Shown here one piece after another: positions 34,171 through 45,606 of a stretch of 64,000 nucleotides of DNA. The notes under the pieces were generated by a model that saw only the letters and a list, made by a program, of their open reading frames with translations, was not told the DNA's origin and made no database searches. The position numbers and the translations under genes were made by a program. The stretch is from positions 94,598,015 to 94,662,014 of the forward strand of contig NC_057823.1 in NCBI RefSeq assembly GCF_910594005.1, written 5' to 3'. Source of the stretch: Cervus elaphus (Eukaryota; Chordata; Mammalia; Artiodactyla; Cervidae). Position 1 is the stretch's first letter. Each line of letters opens with the position of its first letter.

Positions 34171-37100
34171 ATGGCAACGGGACCACACCTATCAATAATT
34201 ACCCTAAATGTAAATGGGTTGAATGCCCCAACCAAAAGACAAAGATTGGCTGAATGGATACAAAAACAAGACCCCCATATATGCTGTCTACAAGAGACCC
34301 ATCTCAAAACAAGAGACACATACAGACTAAAAGTGAAGGGCTGGAAAAAAATATTTCATGCAAATGGAGACCAAAAGAAAGCAGGAGTCACAATACTCAT
34401 ATCAGATAAAATAGACTTTCAAATAAAGGATGTGAAAAGAGACAAAGAAGGACACTACATAATGATCAAAGGATCAATCCAAGAAGAACATATAACAATT
34501 ATAAATACATATGCACCCAACATAGGAGCACCGCAATATGTACGGCAAACACTAACGAGTATGAAAGAGGAAATTAATAGTAACACAATAATAGTGGGAG
34601 ACTTTAATACCCCACTCACAACTATGGATAGATCAACTAAACAGAAAATTAACAAGGAAACACAAACCTTAAATGACACAATGGACCAGCTAGACCTAAT
34701 TGATATCTATAGGACATTTCACCCCAAAACAATCAACTTCACCTTTTTCTCAAGTGCACACGGAACCTTCTCCAGAATAGATCACATCCTGGGCCATAAA
34801 TCTGGTCTTGGAAAATTCAAAAAAATTGAAATCATTCCAGTCATCTTTTCTGACCACAGTGCAGTAAGATTAGATCTCAATTACAGGAAAAAAATTGTTA
34901 AAAATTCAAACATATGGAGGCTAAATAACACACTTCTGAATAACCAACAAATCATAGAAGAAATCAAAAAAGAAATCAAAATATGTATAGAAATGAATGA
35001 AAATGAAAACACAACAACCCAAAACCTATGGGACACTGTAAAAGCAGTGCTAACGGGAAGGTTCATAGCATTACAGGCTTACATCAAGAAACAAGAAGAA
35101 AGCCAAATAAATAACCTAACTCTACACCTAAAGCAATTAGAGAAGGAAGAAATGAAGAACCCCAGGGTTAGCAGAAGGAAAGAAATCTTAAAAATCAGGG
35201 CAGAAATAAATGCAATAGAAACTAAAGAGACCATAGCAAAAATCAACAAAGCTAAAAGCTGGTTTTTTGAAAAAATAAACAAAATTGACAAACCATTAGC
35301 AAGACTCATTAAGAAACAAAGAGAGAAGAACCAAATTAACAAAATTAGAAATGAAAATGGAGAGATCACAACAGACAACACTGAAATACAAAGGATCATA
35401 AGAGACTACCACCAGCAGCTCTATGCCAATAAAATGGACAACTTGGATGAAATGGACAAATTCTTAGAAAAGTATAACTTTCCAAAACTGAACCAGGAAG
35501 AAATAGAAGATCTTAACAGACCCATCACAGGCAAGGAAATCGAAACTGTAATCAAAAATCTTCCAGCAAACAAAAGCCCAGGACCAGATGGCTTCACAGC
35601 TGAATTCTACCAAAAATTTAGAGAAGAGCTAACACCTATCTTACTCAAACTCTTCCAGAAAATTGCAGATGAAGGTAAGCTTCCAAACTCATTCTATGAG
35701 GCCACCATCACCCTAATTCCAAAACCAGACAAAGATGCCACAAAAAAAGAAAACTACAGGCCAATATCACTGATGAACATAGATGCAAAAATCCTTAACA
35801 AAATTCTAGCAAACAGAATCCAACAACATATTAAAAAAATCATACACCATGACCAAGTGGGCTTTATCCCAGGAATGCAAGGATTCTTTAATATCTGCAA
35901 ATCAATCAATGCAATACACCACATTAACAAATTGAAAGATAAAAACCATATGATTATCTCAATAGATGCAGAGAAAGCCTTTGACAAAATTCAATACTCA
36001 TTTATGATTAAAACTCTCCAGAAAGCAGGAATAGAAGGAACATACCTCAACATAATAAAAGCTATATATGACAAACCCACAGCAAGCATCACCCTCAATG
36101 GTGAAAAATTGAAAGCATTTCCCCTGAAATCAGGAACAAGACAAGGGTGCCCACTCTCACCACTACTCTTCAACATAGTGTTGGAAGTTTTGGCCACAGC
36201 AATCAGAGCAGAAAAAGAAGTAAAAGGAATCCAGATAGGAAAAGAAGAAGTGAAACTCTCACTGTTTGCAGATGACATGATCCTCTACATAGAAAACCCT
36301 AAAGACTCTACCAGAAAATTACTAGAGCTAATCAATGAATATAGTAAAGTTGCAGGATATAAAATTAACACACAGAAATCCCTTGAATTCCTATATACTA
36401 ACAATGAAAAAACAGAAAGAGAAATTAAGGAAACAATACCATTCACCATTGCAACAAAAGTAATAAAATACTTAGGAGTATATCTACCTAAAGAAACAAA
36501 AGATCTATACATAGAAAACTATAAAACACTGATGAAAGAAATCAAAGAGGACACAAACAGATGGAGAAACATACCGTGTTCATGGATTGGACGAATCAGT
36601 ATTGTCAAAATGGCTATTCTACCCAAAGCAATCTATAGATTCAATGCAATCCCTATCAAGCTACCAAGGGTATTTTTCACAGAACTAGACCAAAGAATTT
36701 CACAGTTTGTATGGAAATACAAAAAAACCTCGAATAGCCAAAGTAATCTTGAGAAAGAAGAATGGAACTGGAGGAATCAACCTGCCTGACTTCAGACTCT
36801 ACTACAAAGCCACAGTCATCAAGACAGTATGGTACTGGCACAAAGACAGAAATATAGATCAATGGAACAGAATAGAAAGCCCAGAGATAAATCCACGAAC
36901 CTATGGACACCTTATCTTTGACAAAGGAGGCAAGGATATACAATGGAAAAAAGACAACCTCTTTAACAAGTGGTGCTGGGAAAACTGGTCAACCAGTTGT
37001 AAAAGAATGAAACTAGAACACTTTCTAACACCGTACACAAAAATAAACTCAAAATGGATTAAAGATCTAAATGTAAGACCAGAAACTATAAAACTCCTAG

Positions 37101-37990
37101 AGGAGAACATAGGCAAAACACTCTCCGACATAAATCACAGCAAGATCCTCTATGACCCACCTCCCAGAATATTGGAAATAAAAGCAAAAATAAACAAATG
37201 GGACCTAATGAAACTTAAAAGCTTTTGCACTACAAAGGAAACTATAAGTAAGGTGAAAAGACAGCCCTCAGATTGGGAGAAAATAATAGCAAATGAAGAA
37301 ACAGACAAAGGATTAATCTCAAAAATATACAAGCAACTCCTGAAGCTCAATTCCAGAAAAATAAATGACCCAATCAAAAAATGGGCCAAAGAACTAAACA
37401 GACATTTCTCCAAAGAAGACATACAGATGGCTAACAAACACATGAAAAGATGCTCAACATTATTCATTATTAGAGAAATGCAAATCAAAACCACAAGGAG
37501 GTATCATTACACGCCAGTCAGGATGGCCGCAATCCAAAAGTCTACAAGCAATAAATGCTGGAGAGGGTGTGGAGAAAAGGGAACCCTCTTACACTGTTGG
37601 TGGGAATGCAAACTAGTACAGCCGCTATGGAAAACAGTGTGGAGATTTCTTAAAAAACTGGAAATAGAACTGCCATATGACCCAGCAATCCCACTTCTGG
37701 GTATACACACCGAGGAAACCAGATCTGAAAGAGACACGTGCACCCCAATGTTCATCGCAGCACTGTTTATAATAGCCAGGACATGGAAGCAACCTAGATG
37801 CCCATCAGCAGATGAATGGATAAGGAAGCTGTGGTACATATACACCATGGAATATTACTCAGCCATTAAAAAGAATTCATTTGAATCAGTCCTAATGAGA
37901 TGGATGAAACTGGAGCCCCTTATACAGAGTGAAGTAAGCCAGAAAGATAAAGAACATTACAGCATACTAACACATATATATGGAATTTAG
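34171..37990 (+). pseudogene. L1 ORF2 (endonuclease-reverse transcriptase), one frameshift
   Basis: Frame 1 (34171-36789, 872 codons) starts MATGPHLSIITLNVNGLNAP and holds the apurinic-type endonuclease (CCLQETH near residue 39-45; SDHSAVRLDL near 230) and the reverse transcriptase (NKSPGPDGF, GTRQGCPLSPLLFN, catalytic FADD encoded at 36265-36276, residues 699-702). A run of seven A at 36721-36727, one more than I expect, shifts the frame. The rest reads open in another frame (36707-37990) through the Cys-rich C-terminal part (CWRGCGEKGTLLHCWWEC) and ends normally at ...LTHIYGI. One lesion in about 1270 codons marks a recent insertion. ORF2p nicks DNA and copies L1 RNA at the nick; this copy would give only a protein without the C-terminal segment. 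Confidence 0.92.
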
Positions 37991-39030
37991 AAAGATGGTA
38001 ACAATAACCCTATATGCAAAACAGAAAAAGAGACACAGAAATACAGAACAGACTTTTGAACTCTGTGGGAGAATGTGAGGGTGGGATATTTCAAAAGAAC
38101 AGCATGTATAGTATCTATGGTGAAACAGATCACCAGCCCAGGTGGGATGCATGAGACAAGTGCTCAGGCCTGGTGCACTGGGAAGACCCAGAGGAATAGG
38201 GTGGAGAGGGAGCTGGGAGGGGGGATCGGGATGGGGAATACGTATAAATCTATGGCTGATTCATATCAATGTATGACAAAACCCACTGAAATGTTGTGAA
38301 GTAATTAGCCTACAACTAATAAAAAAAAAAATCATTACAAAACATTGGCTGTATTTCCTGTGCTGTACAACTTATCCTTGTAGCTTATTTATTTTATACA
38401 TAGTTATTTGTGCTTCCTAATCCCCTACCACCAACTTGGCTCTCTTCCCTTCCCTCTCTTCACTAGTAACCACTAGTTTGTTATATCTGTGAACCTGTTT
38501 CTGTTTTGTTATATTCATTCATTGTTTTCTTCCACATATAAGAGATAACATACAGTATTTGTCTTCCTCTCCCATTTCACTAAGCCTAATGCCCTCTAGG
38601 TTCATCCATGTTGTTGCAAGACAAAATTTCATTCTTTTTTACGGCTGAGTAGTATACCACTGTGTGTGGGGTATACCATTCTTTATCCTTTCATTTGTCA
38701 ATGGGACACTCGTTGCTTCCATGTTTTGGCTATTGTAGATAACACAATTATGAATACTGGGATGCATATATCTATTCAAATTAGTGTTTTCATTTTTCTT
38801 CAGATATATACCCAGGAGTGGAACTGCTAGATCATATAGTAATTCTATTTCTAGCTTTTTGAGGAACCTCCATGCTGTTTTCCATAATGGCTGCACCAGT
38901 TTGTATTTCTACCAACAGTGCACAAGGGTTCACATCTTCGCCAACATTTGTTACTTGTAAACTTTCTGATGATAGCCATTCTGACAGGTATAAGGTGACG
39001 GTACACTGCAGTTCTGATTTGCATTAAGCA

Positions 39031-39845
39031 TTTTTCAATTGACAGGAAGCATAAAACAGTTTGTAGTGCTAATGCAGGTTTGTATATTCATAGAAATTCT
39101 GATAAATTCTGTTTCCTATGATTCCCATCAAGAAAGGTATATAGTGAAAATTTACAATTTAAATGCTGTATTACCGAGCATATCCCATGTGTACTCTGTC
39201 TGTGAGAACAGAACCCTGTGCTGATGACAGAATTTTTCGTAGTTTTTGGCTCTATCATTTCAAATCTAGTTTTTTCCTCCAGGACTCCCATGCTTTCTGA
39301 GCCAGACAGCACAGCACATACTCACATTTTGATAGAACCCTAGCCCTGACCTCCATGTCAGCAAATGAGAAGAGTCATCACAGTGGACTTTGAGAGCCAT
39401 TTTGGGGAGCCATTTCTACACTAGGACAACCAGCAAAAACACAGCTATACACAGAATTGGGTGCAAATCATATAAATAGATCCCACAAAACCCACATATT
39501 TCCAACTCAACTACCTCTTAGACAAATCCCTGAAATGCCTGAGTGATTGAAGGGAAAGAGACAATGGCCTCAACCCACTGAAATCACCTTACTTTCGTAC
39601 GTTTTACAGAAGCACATGACCACTATTCCTTTACCTCTTCTCTTTCCTTCCTGAAAAGCTTATTCCTAAAGCCAGCAAGTAGGACCATGTAGAGACATGC
39701 TGGCTGGCTGGAGGAGTGGGGTGATGCTTGGTGGCTCAGAGCGGTGTAGACAGCAACATGGTGGTGGAGTGAGTCTCGCCTGTGCTGAGGGAGAAGGGAG
39801 TGGATGGGCGGCCCTACAGTGGCTTAGAGCTCAGTCTCTCTGACG
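39031..39845. other. Intergenic sequence, no gene seen
   Basis: No coding, RNA or clear repeat signal. Short frames at 39039-39224 and 39088-39312 overlap on opposite strands and look random. Confidence 0.45.
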
Positions 39846-39849
39846 TTCC

Positions 39850-40835
39850 TGCCACAAACACATAATCTGAATCTAATCACGAGGAAACACCAGACAAACC
39901 TCAATGGAGAGACATTCCACAGAATAAATGTCAATGTCATGAACATTAAGGGAAGCCTGAGGAACTACCCCAGACAAAGAAGCGAAAGAGACAACTAAAC
40001 ACAACATTGTAAAGCAACTACACTCCAATAAAAATAAAAAAAAAAAAACAGACATGTGACAATTAAAGCCAACTTGAGTCTGAACTAGATTTGTGGGTTA
40101 GACAGGAGATTTGAAGGTTAGCAGTGTAAGGCTGTTGCTGAACACCCACAAAAAGACGCTGGGATTCTTGGCCTCCGGAGGAGAATTCAATCCAGGGCCA
40201 AAGACAAGGCTTGATCGCGCAGAGCTTTTGTGCAATAGAGTTCATTAAAGTATAAACGGGATAGAGAAAGCTTCTGACATAGACATCAGAAGGGGGCAGA
40301 AAGAGTACCCCCTTGCTAGTATTAGCAATGGAGTTATATACTCTCAAATTAGTTATTACAGTGGATCAGAAGAATGTCTGGAGGTTGTAAAGACCTCACC
40401 AGACCTATTCCCATAACTTACATTTTGAGATAACAGAATTAGCCAGAAGGTTTTTTCCAGAGACTGTCCTCAAGCAGGATACATTATTGTTATATAATCC
40501 TAAGGAATGTAGAGGGAAAAAAAGTTTGTCCTTTCTTCCTCCTTGAGAATTCCAGACCCCTCTCTCCCTGGGGACCCCTAGACTTCCTATCAACCTGCCT
40601 AGGAAAGGACTCTCTCAGTAGTTTTACTTAGATAGTGTTTACTTCCTGATTTTGAGGGCTGTGCTGTGGTTCTGTAGAAAAATATCCTCTTTTGGAAGAA
40701 ACACACACTAAAGCACTAGGAGCTGATGGAGCATCAGATTGGCAATATAACCTCAGTGGATGTTGGGGGACATAATTCCGTGTATTACTTTCCTGTAACT
40801 TTGTATGTTTCCAAATTACATTAAAATGATACAAA
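39850..40835 (+). repeat. Ancient L1 3'UTR-type remnant, split by an LTR
   Basis: The parts 39870-40060 ('ACACCAGACAAACCTCAATG', 'GGGAAGCCTGAGGAACTACC') and 40625-40835 ('GAGGGCTGTGCTGTGGTTCT', 'AGAAACACACACTAAAGCAC', 'AATTACATTAAAATGA') resemble L1M 3'UTR segments. The solo LTR lies between them. Confidence 0.45.
40133..40617 (-). mobile_element. Bovine-type ERV solo LTR, antisense
   Basis: A 485-bp segment that on the minus strand begins TGAGAGAGTCCTTTCC and ends GTGTTCAGCAACA, giving TG...CA ends. It contains a plausible R/U5 region (minus-strand GCACAAAAGCTCTGCGCGAT). No gag, pol or env sequence is next to it, so it is a solo LTR left by recombination. I could not find a convincing 4-6-bp target duplication at these limits, so edges may be off by a few bases. 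Confidence 0.65.
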
Positions 40836-41216
40836 AGATGACCATGTGAACACATTACCAGGGTCCCTTAGGACCTTGGCAAGGGCCCACAAATGTGAGG
40901 TTATCTGAAGGTTAAGTTTCATTAACTTCACTGCCTCTTTAACTGCAGGCAATATTCTATCCAGTGTTGTCTGAAAAGCCAACACAGCAAAAGATAGCTT
41001 TCCTATAATTTAGTCCTTATCTTAGGTAAGGATTTTTGAGGTCTCTGAGGCCTCCCTACCTCTGCTGAGACCCAATGTGGTAGGATGAATATGTTCTGAA
41101 TAAGGTTCAAAGTCAAGGAGCAACAGTCTGTACTCTGGCCCAAATGATCTAAGACCCTCTGGGTTGTGCCTTTGCTGGGCCCACAGAGCTCTATGTATAT
41201 TTGCTAAGCCCATCAT

Positions 41217-41424
41217 GTGTGTGTTAGTCACTCAGTCATGCCAGACTCTTTAGACCCCATGGACTATAGACCATGAGGCTCCCCTAACCATGAAATTCTC
41301 CAGGTAAGAATACTGGAGTGGGTTACCATTCCCTTCTCCAGGGGATCTTCCCAACCTAGGGATCGAACCCGGATCTCCTGCACTGCAGGCAGTCTCTTTA
41401 ACATCTGAGTCACCAGGGAAGCCT
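41217..41424 (-). repeat. Bov-tA SINE, antisense
   Basis: 'GTTAGTCACTCAGTCATGCC', 'GGTAAGAATACTGGAGTGGG', 'GGATCGAACCCGGATCTCC' and 'GAGTCACCAGGGAAGCC' identify a reverse-oriented SINE. Confidence 0.92.
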
Positions 41425-41849
41425 CTTAAAAAAATATGGGATGCTTCACACATTTGCCAAGCCTGGCTTGGTACTTACGGCCAGTGTTTTGCTTGAGGCT
41501 CAGGGCAGACTATCTGATACTCGGTGACCAAACTCCTTTCTCCACACACCACTTATAGCCATCTTATATATTATTTGCTTCATGCCCAGGACTTGGCGTT
41601 CTACCTGGAAGACAGAAGTCAGAAGTGAACAAGAAACCTTCTAATTTTTTCTTAAAATCGCCACCCTTCACTCCCTTTTTGGTATGCTCAGCTCAGCCCC
41701 CTCCTCCTTTCTACAGATCTGTGTGTCTGCAGAGTACAATCTCATCTGTCCTCTCAAGGAGGCACCTTGAAGGCAGAAGGCAGCAGTTTGGGTATGTAAA
41801 TTAAATCCAGAAGACTGTGAGCAAGTCCATTTGGCTGCATGTTTAAGTC
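41425..41849. other. Intergenic sequence, no gene seen
   Basis: No gene or named repeat could be supported. Confidence 0.45.
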
Positions 41850-42180
41850 ACTCCAATCTGCATGGTAAGTCACATGTCTGACTCTTTGTGACCTCATGGA
41901 TGGTAGCCCTCCAGGCTTCTCTGTCCCTGGGATTTCCCAGGCAAGAATACTGGAGTGGGTTGCCATTCCCTTCTCCAGTGGATCTTCCCAACCCAGGGAT
42001 CAAACTCAGGTCTCCTGCATTGCAGGCAGATTCTTAACTGATTGACCTACCACAGAAGCCCAAGAATACTGGAATGGATAACCTATCCCTTTCCCAGGGG
42101 ATCTTCCCAAGCCAGGGATTGAACCAGGGTCTCCTGCATTGCAGGCAGATTTATTACCAGCTGAGCTACCAGCAAAGCCC
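41850..42180 (-). repeat. Bov-tA SINE dimer, antisense
   Basis: A complete unit (41850-42060) is joined head to tail to an extra ~120-bp partial unit (42061-42180). Read on the minus strand, the junction is ...CCAGTATTCTT joined to GGGCTT..., the same junction as in the dimer at 49796-50073. Confidence 0.85.
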
Positions 42181-42420
42181 AGGTCATGGTTAGCATAAAG
42201 CATATTGTCTGTACAGTTTAGGCATGGTGAGTCACCTTTATTTCTTAGGGAAATTTTTACATCAGTGTAGGGATATTTACCAGCCAAGTTCCCAGACACC
42301 AGCCAAGGACCAATCTTGCAAGCAGAGCTTTTTAAGGATAGTCGTCTCAGGTCAGATGTGTTAACTGTTCTGCACAGGAGAAGTGAGGAGAAGGGAGATC
42401 TCAAGTATGGTATTCTACCT
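42181..42420. repeat. Probable LTR-like ruminant repeat fragment
   Basis: 'CCCAGACACCAGCCAAGGAC' and 'TTAAGGATAGTCGTCTCAGG' recall a bovine ERV LTR type. This is from memory only. Confidence 0.3.
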
Positions 42421-43238
42421 TAAGCATGTCAATATACAGTGTTGTCACTTACAGAGATGGATGAAGGAAGCACAGATTTATGGGAGAATTTTAATATTTC
42501 AATTTTGAGCATATAAAATTGAAGACCACTGTATATGGGATATCAGGTCAAACTATGCTTTTGCAATCGTAAACAACCTTAAAATTTCAGTGGCTTAACA
42601 AAAGTTCACCTCTCACATAAGTTACATGTCTTTTATGGCTTGATGAGAGTGTGTGGGGGTAGTGACTGATGGAGGCTCCACCATCTAGAAATTCAGTTGT
42701 TATAGAAAAAGACACAACTGCTTACCTATGCTTTGGTCTGGGACTGACACTCTGCATTTTCACCCACAGCACCCTGGCTGAAACTAGACACACAGCCTCA
42801 ACTGACTGTAAGAGGGGCTGGGCAATGCGGGCTAGGAGATGGGATGTTTGAGGGACACCACTGTTTCTGGCACAATATCCAGGTGGGAAAAGTGTGCAGA
42901 CACCCACAGAAGTGAATGTTGTGTACACTTTCATTTTGGAGTTGTAAGCAGATAGATGGTATATAAAGTCATCGTCACTTTCTCATGATCGTAATCCCAA
43001 TGGCCAAATACAGGCTGTGTTATCACCCTTTTCTGGTTTGAAGAAGTAGCAAATCCAGATTGGTGGATACTCTTCAAACTTTCCTGTAGTGATACTAGCA
43101 ACATACAAAGGTTCTCACTAGCTCACAAGACGAACTTTGGCTTAGTACTGAAGGCAGTTTTTGAACCTCTCAGAAGGAAAGGTTTGGTCTCAGAAAAACC
43201 TGCCTAATAACAGCTTGATCCTAGGAGTAGAGTAGGAG
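42421..43238. other. Intergenic sequence, no gene seen
   Basis: Frames at 42669-42851 and 42722-42934 lie on opposite strands and lack known features. A weak old-repeat phrase ('TCAGTGGCTTAACAAAAGTT') lies near 42590. Confidence 0.4.
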
Positions 43239-43239
43239 A

Positions 43240-43655
43240 TGAGTTCCCTGGTGGTCCTGTTTCCAATACAAGGTGAGGGGCAAGGGGCACCAGGTTCAAT
43301 CCCTGGTCAGGGAACTGGATTCCATGTGTCACAACCAAGAGCCTGCATGGCCCAACTGAGAAAAAAAAATATCCTACATGCCACAATGCTGGGAAAGATT
43401 GAAGGTGGGAGGAGAAGGGGATGGCAGAGGACGAGATGGCTGGATGGCATCGCCGACTCAATGGACATGAGTTTGAGTAAACTCTGGGAGTTGGTGATGG
43501 ACAGGGAGGCCTGGTGTGATGCAGTCCATAGGGTCGCAAAGAGTCGGACACGACTGAGTGACTGAACTGACATGCCACAGTGAAGATGCAAGACCCAATG
43601 TACCACAAATAAGACCCAGCACAGCCAAATAAGTAAATTAATTTTAAAAAAAGAG
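43240..43655 (+). repeat. CHR-type SINE split by a BovB fragment
   Basis: 43240-43385 ('GAGTTCCCTGGTGGTCCTGT', 'GGTTCAATCCCTGGTCAGGG') and 43571-43655 ('GTGAAGATGCAAGACCCAAT', 'AATAAGACCCAGCACAGCC') form one cetartiodactyl CHR SINE with an A-rich tail. Confidence 0.8.
43386..43570 (+). mobile_element. BovB 185-bp 3' fragment with 9-bp target-site duplication
   Basis: Very 5'-truncated BovB 3' end, from 'ATGCTGGGAAAGATTGAAGG' to 'GAGTGACTGAACTGA'. CATGCCACA is duplicated at 43377-43385 and 43571-43579, so the event inserted into the CHR SINE. Confidence 0.93.
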
Positions 43656-43947
43656 CAGGGGGTTCACAAAGGCAGGAAGGGACATTTGTAAGTGTTTATA
43701 GACAAAGATATTGAAGGGCAAGATCACAGATGAATAGGTGTTTTTGGTGATTGGGAACAAAACTCCTTGCCAGGGTTACCACTAGGTGTCACTAGTAGGA
43801 AAGGGAAGGCTTAAAGAACAAATGGAGGAAGGCACAGACATAAAAATTAGTTCCAAGGAGAGAAGTAGAAACTACCCCCAAATGTCCTCAGGTAGAATTT
43901 TGTGGAAGTGTTGCCTACACTGACTGGAACTGTTCTACTGCAACCAA

Positions 43948-44035
43948 AGGGGGGGCGGGGGGGGGAGGAAGGGGAGAGGGAGAAAGAGAAGGAGAAAGGA
44001 AGGAAAGGAGGGAGTGAGGAAAAGAAAAGGAAGAT
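43948..44035 (+). repeat. G-run and purine-rich low-complexity tract
   Basis: AAAGGGGGGGCGGGGGGGGG-type start followed by about 65 bases of only G and A (with rare T). It includes at least four runs of three or more G. Confidence 0.9.
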
Positions 44036-44075
44036 GACGGTAGGAATCATGAATTTTATTCTGCATGTAATGACT

Positions 44076-44281
44076 CTGGGGCTTCCCTGGTGGCTCAGAT
44101 GGTAAAGTATCTGCCTGCAATGCAGGAGACTCAGGTTCAATCCCTGGGTCGGGAAGATCCCCTGGAGAAGGGAATGGCAATCCACTCCAGCATTCTTGCC
44201 TGGAGAATTCCATGGACAGAGATGCCTGGTGCGTTACAGTCCGTGGAGTCACAAAGAGACACAACTCAGAGACTGACACAT
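44076..44281 (+). repeat. Bov-tA SINE
   Basis: Sense-oriented copy close to consensus: 'GGGCTTCCCTGGTGGCTCAG', 'CTGCCTGCAATGCAGGAGAC', 'GGTCGGGAAGATCCCCTGGA', 'TTCTTGCCTGGAGAATTCC'. Confidence 0.95.
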
Positions 44282-44621
44282 TTTCCTAATGACTTTCAAA
44301 TGGGCTTTATGGGTTCCCGCTGTTAGCTCACGCCCTGTGCCAGGTAGGCTGGGCACGTACCTTTGTGTGTGTCTCAGAAGCTGAGAGAGGTAGTTTATTC
44401 TGCCACCCACTACAGTTTTCTAAGCATTTAATATTTTCATGTGACCAACCATATTAATACTTTAGGTAAAGGTATAAGAAACTTTTTCAAGTCTTTCAAG
44501 TCTTTTCTTGTGTAGCCATGAGTACATATCTGCTGTGATACCAACCTGACCACGTATCTGTGAGATCTTCAATTAATTCAAAATCAGATTTAAGATCAGT
44601 GGATCTAAGATGTGTCTTATT
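44282..44621. other. Intergenic sequence, no gene seen
   Basis: Nothing recognised. Confidence 0.45.
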
Positions 44622-44629
44622 TTAATGCC

Positions 44630-44868
44630 CCTGCGTGCATGCATGCATGCTAAGTTGCTTCAGTCACGTGCAACTCTTTGCAACTCCATGGATGGTAGTC
44701 CTCCAGGCTCCTCTTGAGGTCCATGGAATTCTCCAGGCAAGAATACTGGAGTGGGTAGCCATTCCCTTCACCAGAGGATCTTTCAAACTCAGGAATCAAA
44801 CCCGTGGTTCTTACGTCTCCTGCATTGGCAGGTGGGTTCTTTACCACTAGAGCCACCTGGGAAGCTCC
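44630..44868 (-). repeat. Bov-tA SINE with 8-bp target-site duplication, antisense
   Basis: TTAATGCC at 44622-44629 and 44869-44876 flanks a reverse-oriented SINE that begins with a (TGCA)n tail and ends AGAGCCACCTGGGAAGCTCC. Confidence 0.92.
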
Positions 44869-45077
44869 TTAATGCCAAATTATAACAAAGCAAGAAAGAA
44901 CTTTTCAATAAAAGTTCTTATATAGTTCTTCAATGACACAAGATGAGTATTGCTAACACACTCCATGTGCTGGTAAAATAATTTTAGACAGTTAACAGAT
45001 AGTTTAAATTATAATAAATCCAAATATATTTTATTATCACTTTGGTAAGATGATTCATCAAAATTAGATGGTTAGGA

Positions 45078-45192
45078 AGTTCCCTAGTGGTCCAGTAGCT
45101 AAAACTTTGCATTCCCAAAGCAGGGGGACCTTGTTTGATCTCTGGTCAGGGAACTAGTTTCCCAGTGCTTCAGGGTGTGGCCCGCTAAAAAA
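45078..45192 (+). repeat. CHR-type SINE
   Basis: 'AGTTCCCTAGTGGTCCAGTA', 'TGATCTCTGGTCAGGGAACT' and 'GGTGTGGCCCGCTAAAAAAA' identify this older tRNA-derived SINE. Confidence 0.8.
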
Positions 45193-45364
45193 ATAGCTAG
45201 GTACACAAATTCATTATTCTGAGCTTCTCAATCTTTTACATGTTTTGGCTTATAGAGAGGGGAAAAAAGGCATTTATATGGCATACTGGGGTCAATGAAT
45301 GAGGTCCCAGGGTTTCAGCTGCCCCTGACCTCTCTAGGATCTGAGATCAGTATGTCAGCATGTT

Positions 45365-45535
45365 AAATGCAGACTGTGGCTTTCAACCTTGAAAGTTGCA
45401 CTGGAATCACTGAGGAACTTAGAAAAAAAATATGTTGATTCCCTCTTCTCCCATGACCCCTAGAGATTTATTTCATTGGTCTAGAATCATGACTCCCAGG
45501 TGACTAAAGTGTGACCAAGGAACCACTACATTAGA
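45365..45535. repeat. MER5A-like hAT-Charlie remnant
   Basis: 'GGCTTTCAACCTTGAAAGTT', 'GCACTGGAATCACTGAGGAA' and 'GGTCTAGAATCATGACTCCC' follow MER5A order. Confidence 0.6.
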
Positions 45536-45606
45536 AGATAGCCAAGGAAACTTTAAAAACCTATCAGACTCACACATGTACTCCAATATTCACAGCAGTA
45601 TTAATG

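Larger units (their letters stand above)
31803..38327 (+). mobile_element. L1-BT LINE, 6.5 kb, near full length, young
   Basis: An L1 of the bovine L1-BT type in sense orientation with a 12-bp target-site duplication AAAATCATTACA at 31791-31802 and 38328-38339. Layout: 5'UTR about 31803-33193, with a long T/C-rich tract at 32030-32300; ORF1 33194-34119; a short spacer; ORF2 34171-37990; 3'UTR 37991-38319; poly(A) 38320-38331 (shared with the duplication). The empty-site sequence (TTT/AAAA) fits the L1 endonuclease target TTTT/AA. The 5' end may be slightly truncated inside the 5'UTR, since longer L1-BT copies are known. Both ORFs carry lesions, so autonomous activity is unlikely. Confidence 0.94.
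31690..39030 (-). repeat. Older L1 remnant, antisense, split by the young L1
   Basis: The two halves 31690-31802 ('AGTTTCAGGTGTACAACATA') and 38340-39030 ('GTATTTCCTGTGCTGTACAA', 'TCATCCATGTTGTTGCAAGA', 'ATACCCAGGAGTGGAACTGC') join into one continuous L1 3' region in reverse orientation once the young L1 is taken out. Confidence 0.8.

Noticed and set aside
33393..37848. Long minus-strand frames opposite the young L1
   Set aside because: They are shadows of ORF1/ORF2 caused by the A-rich sense strand; products are Ile/Phe/Ser-rich with no domains.
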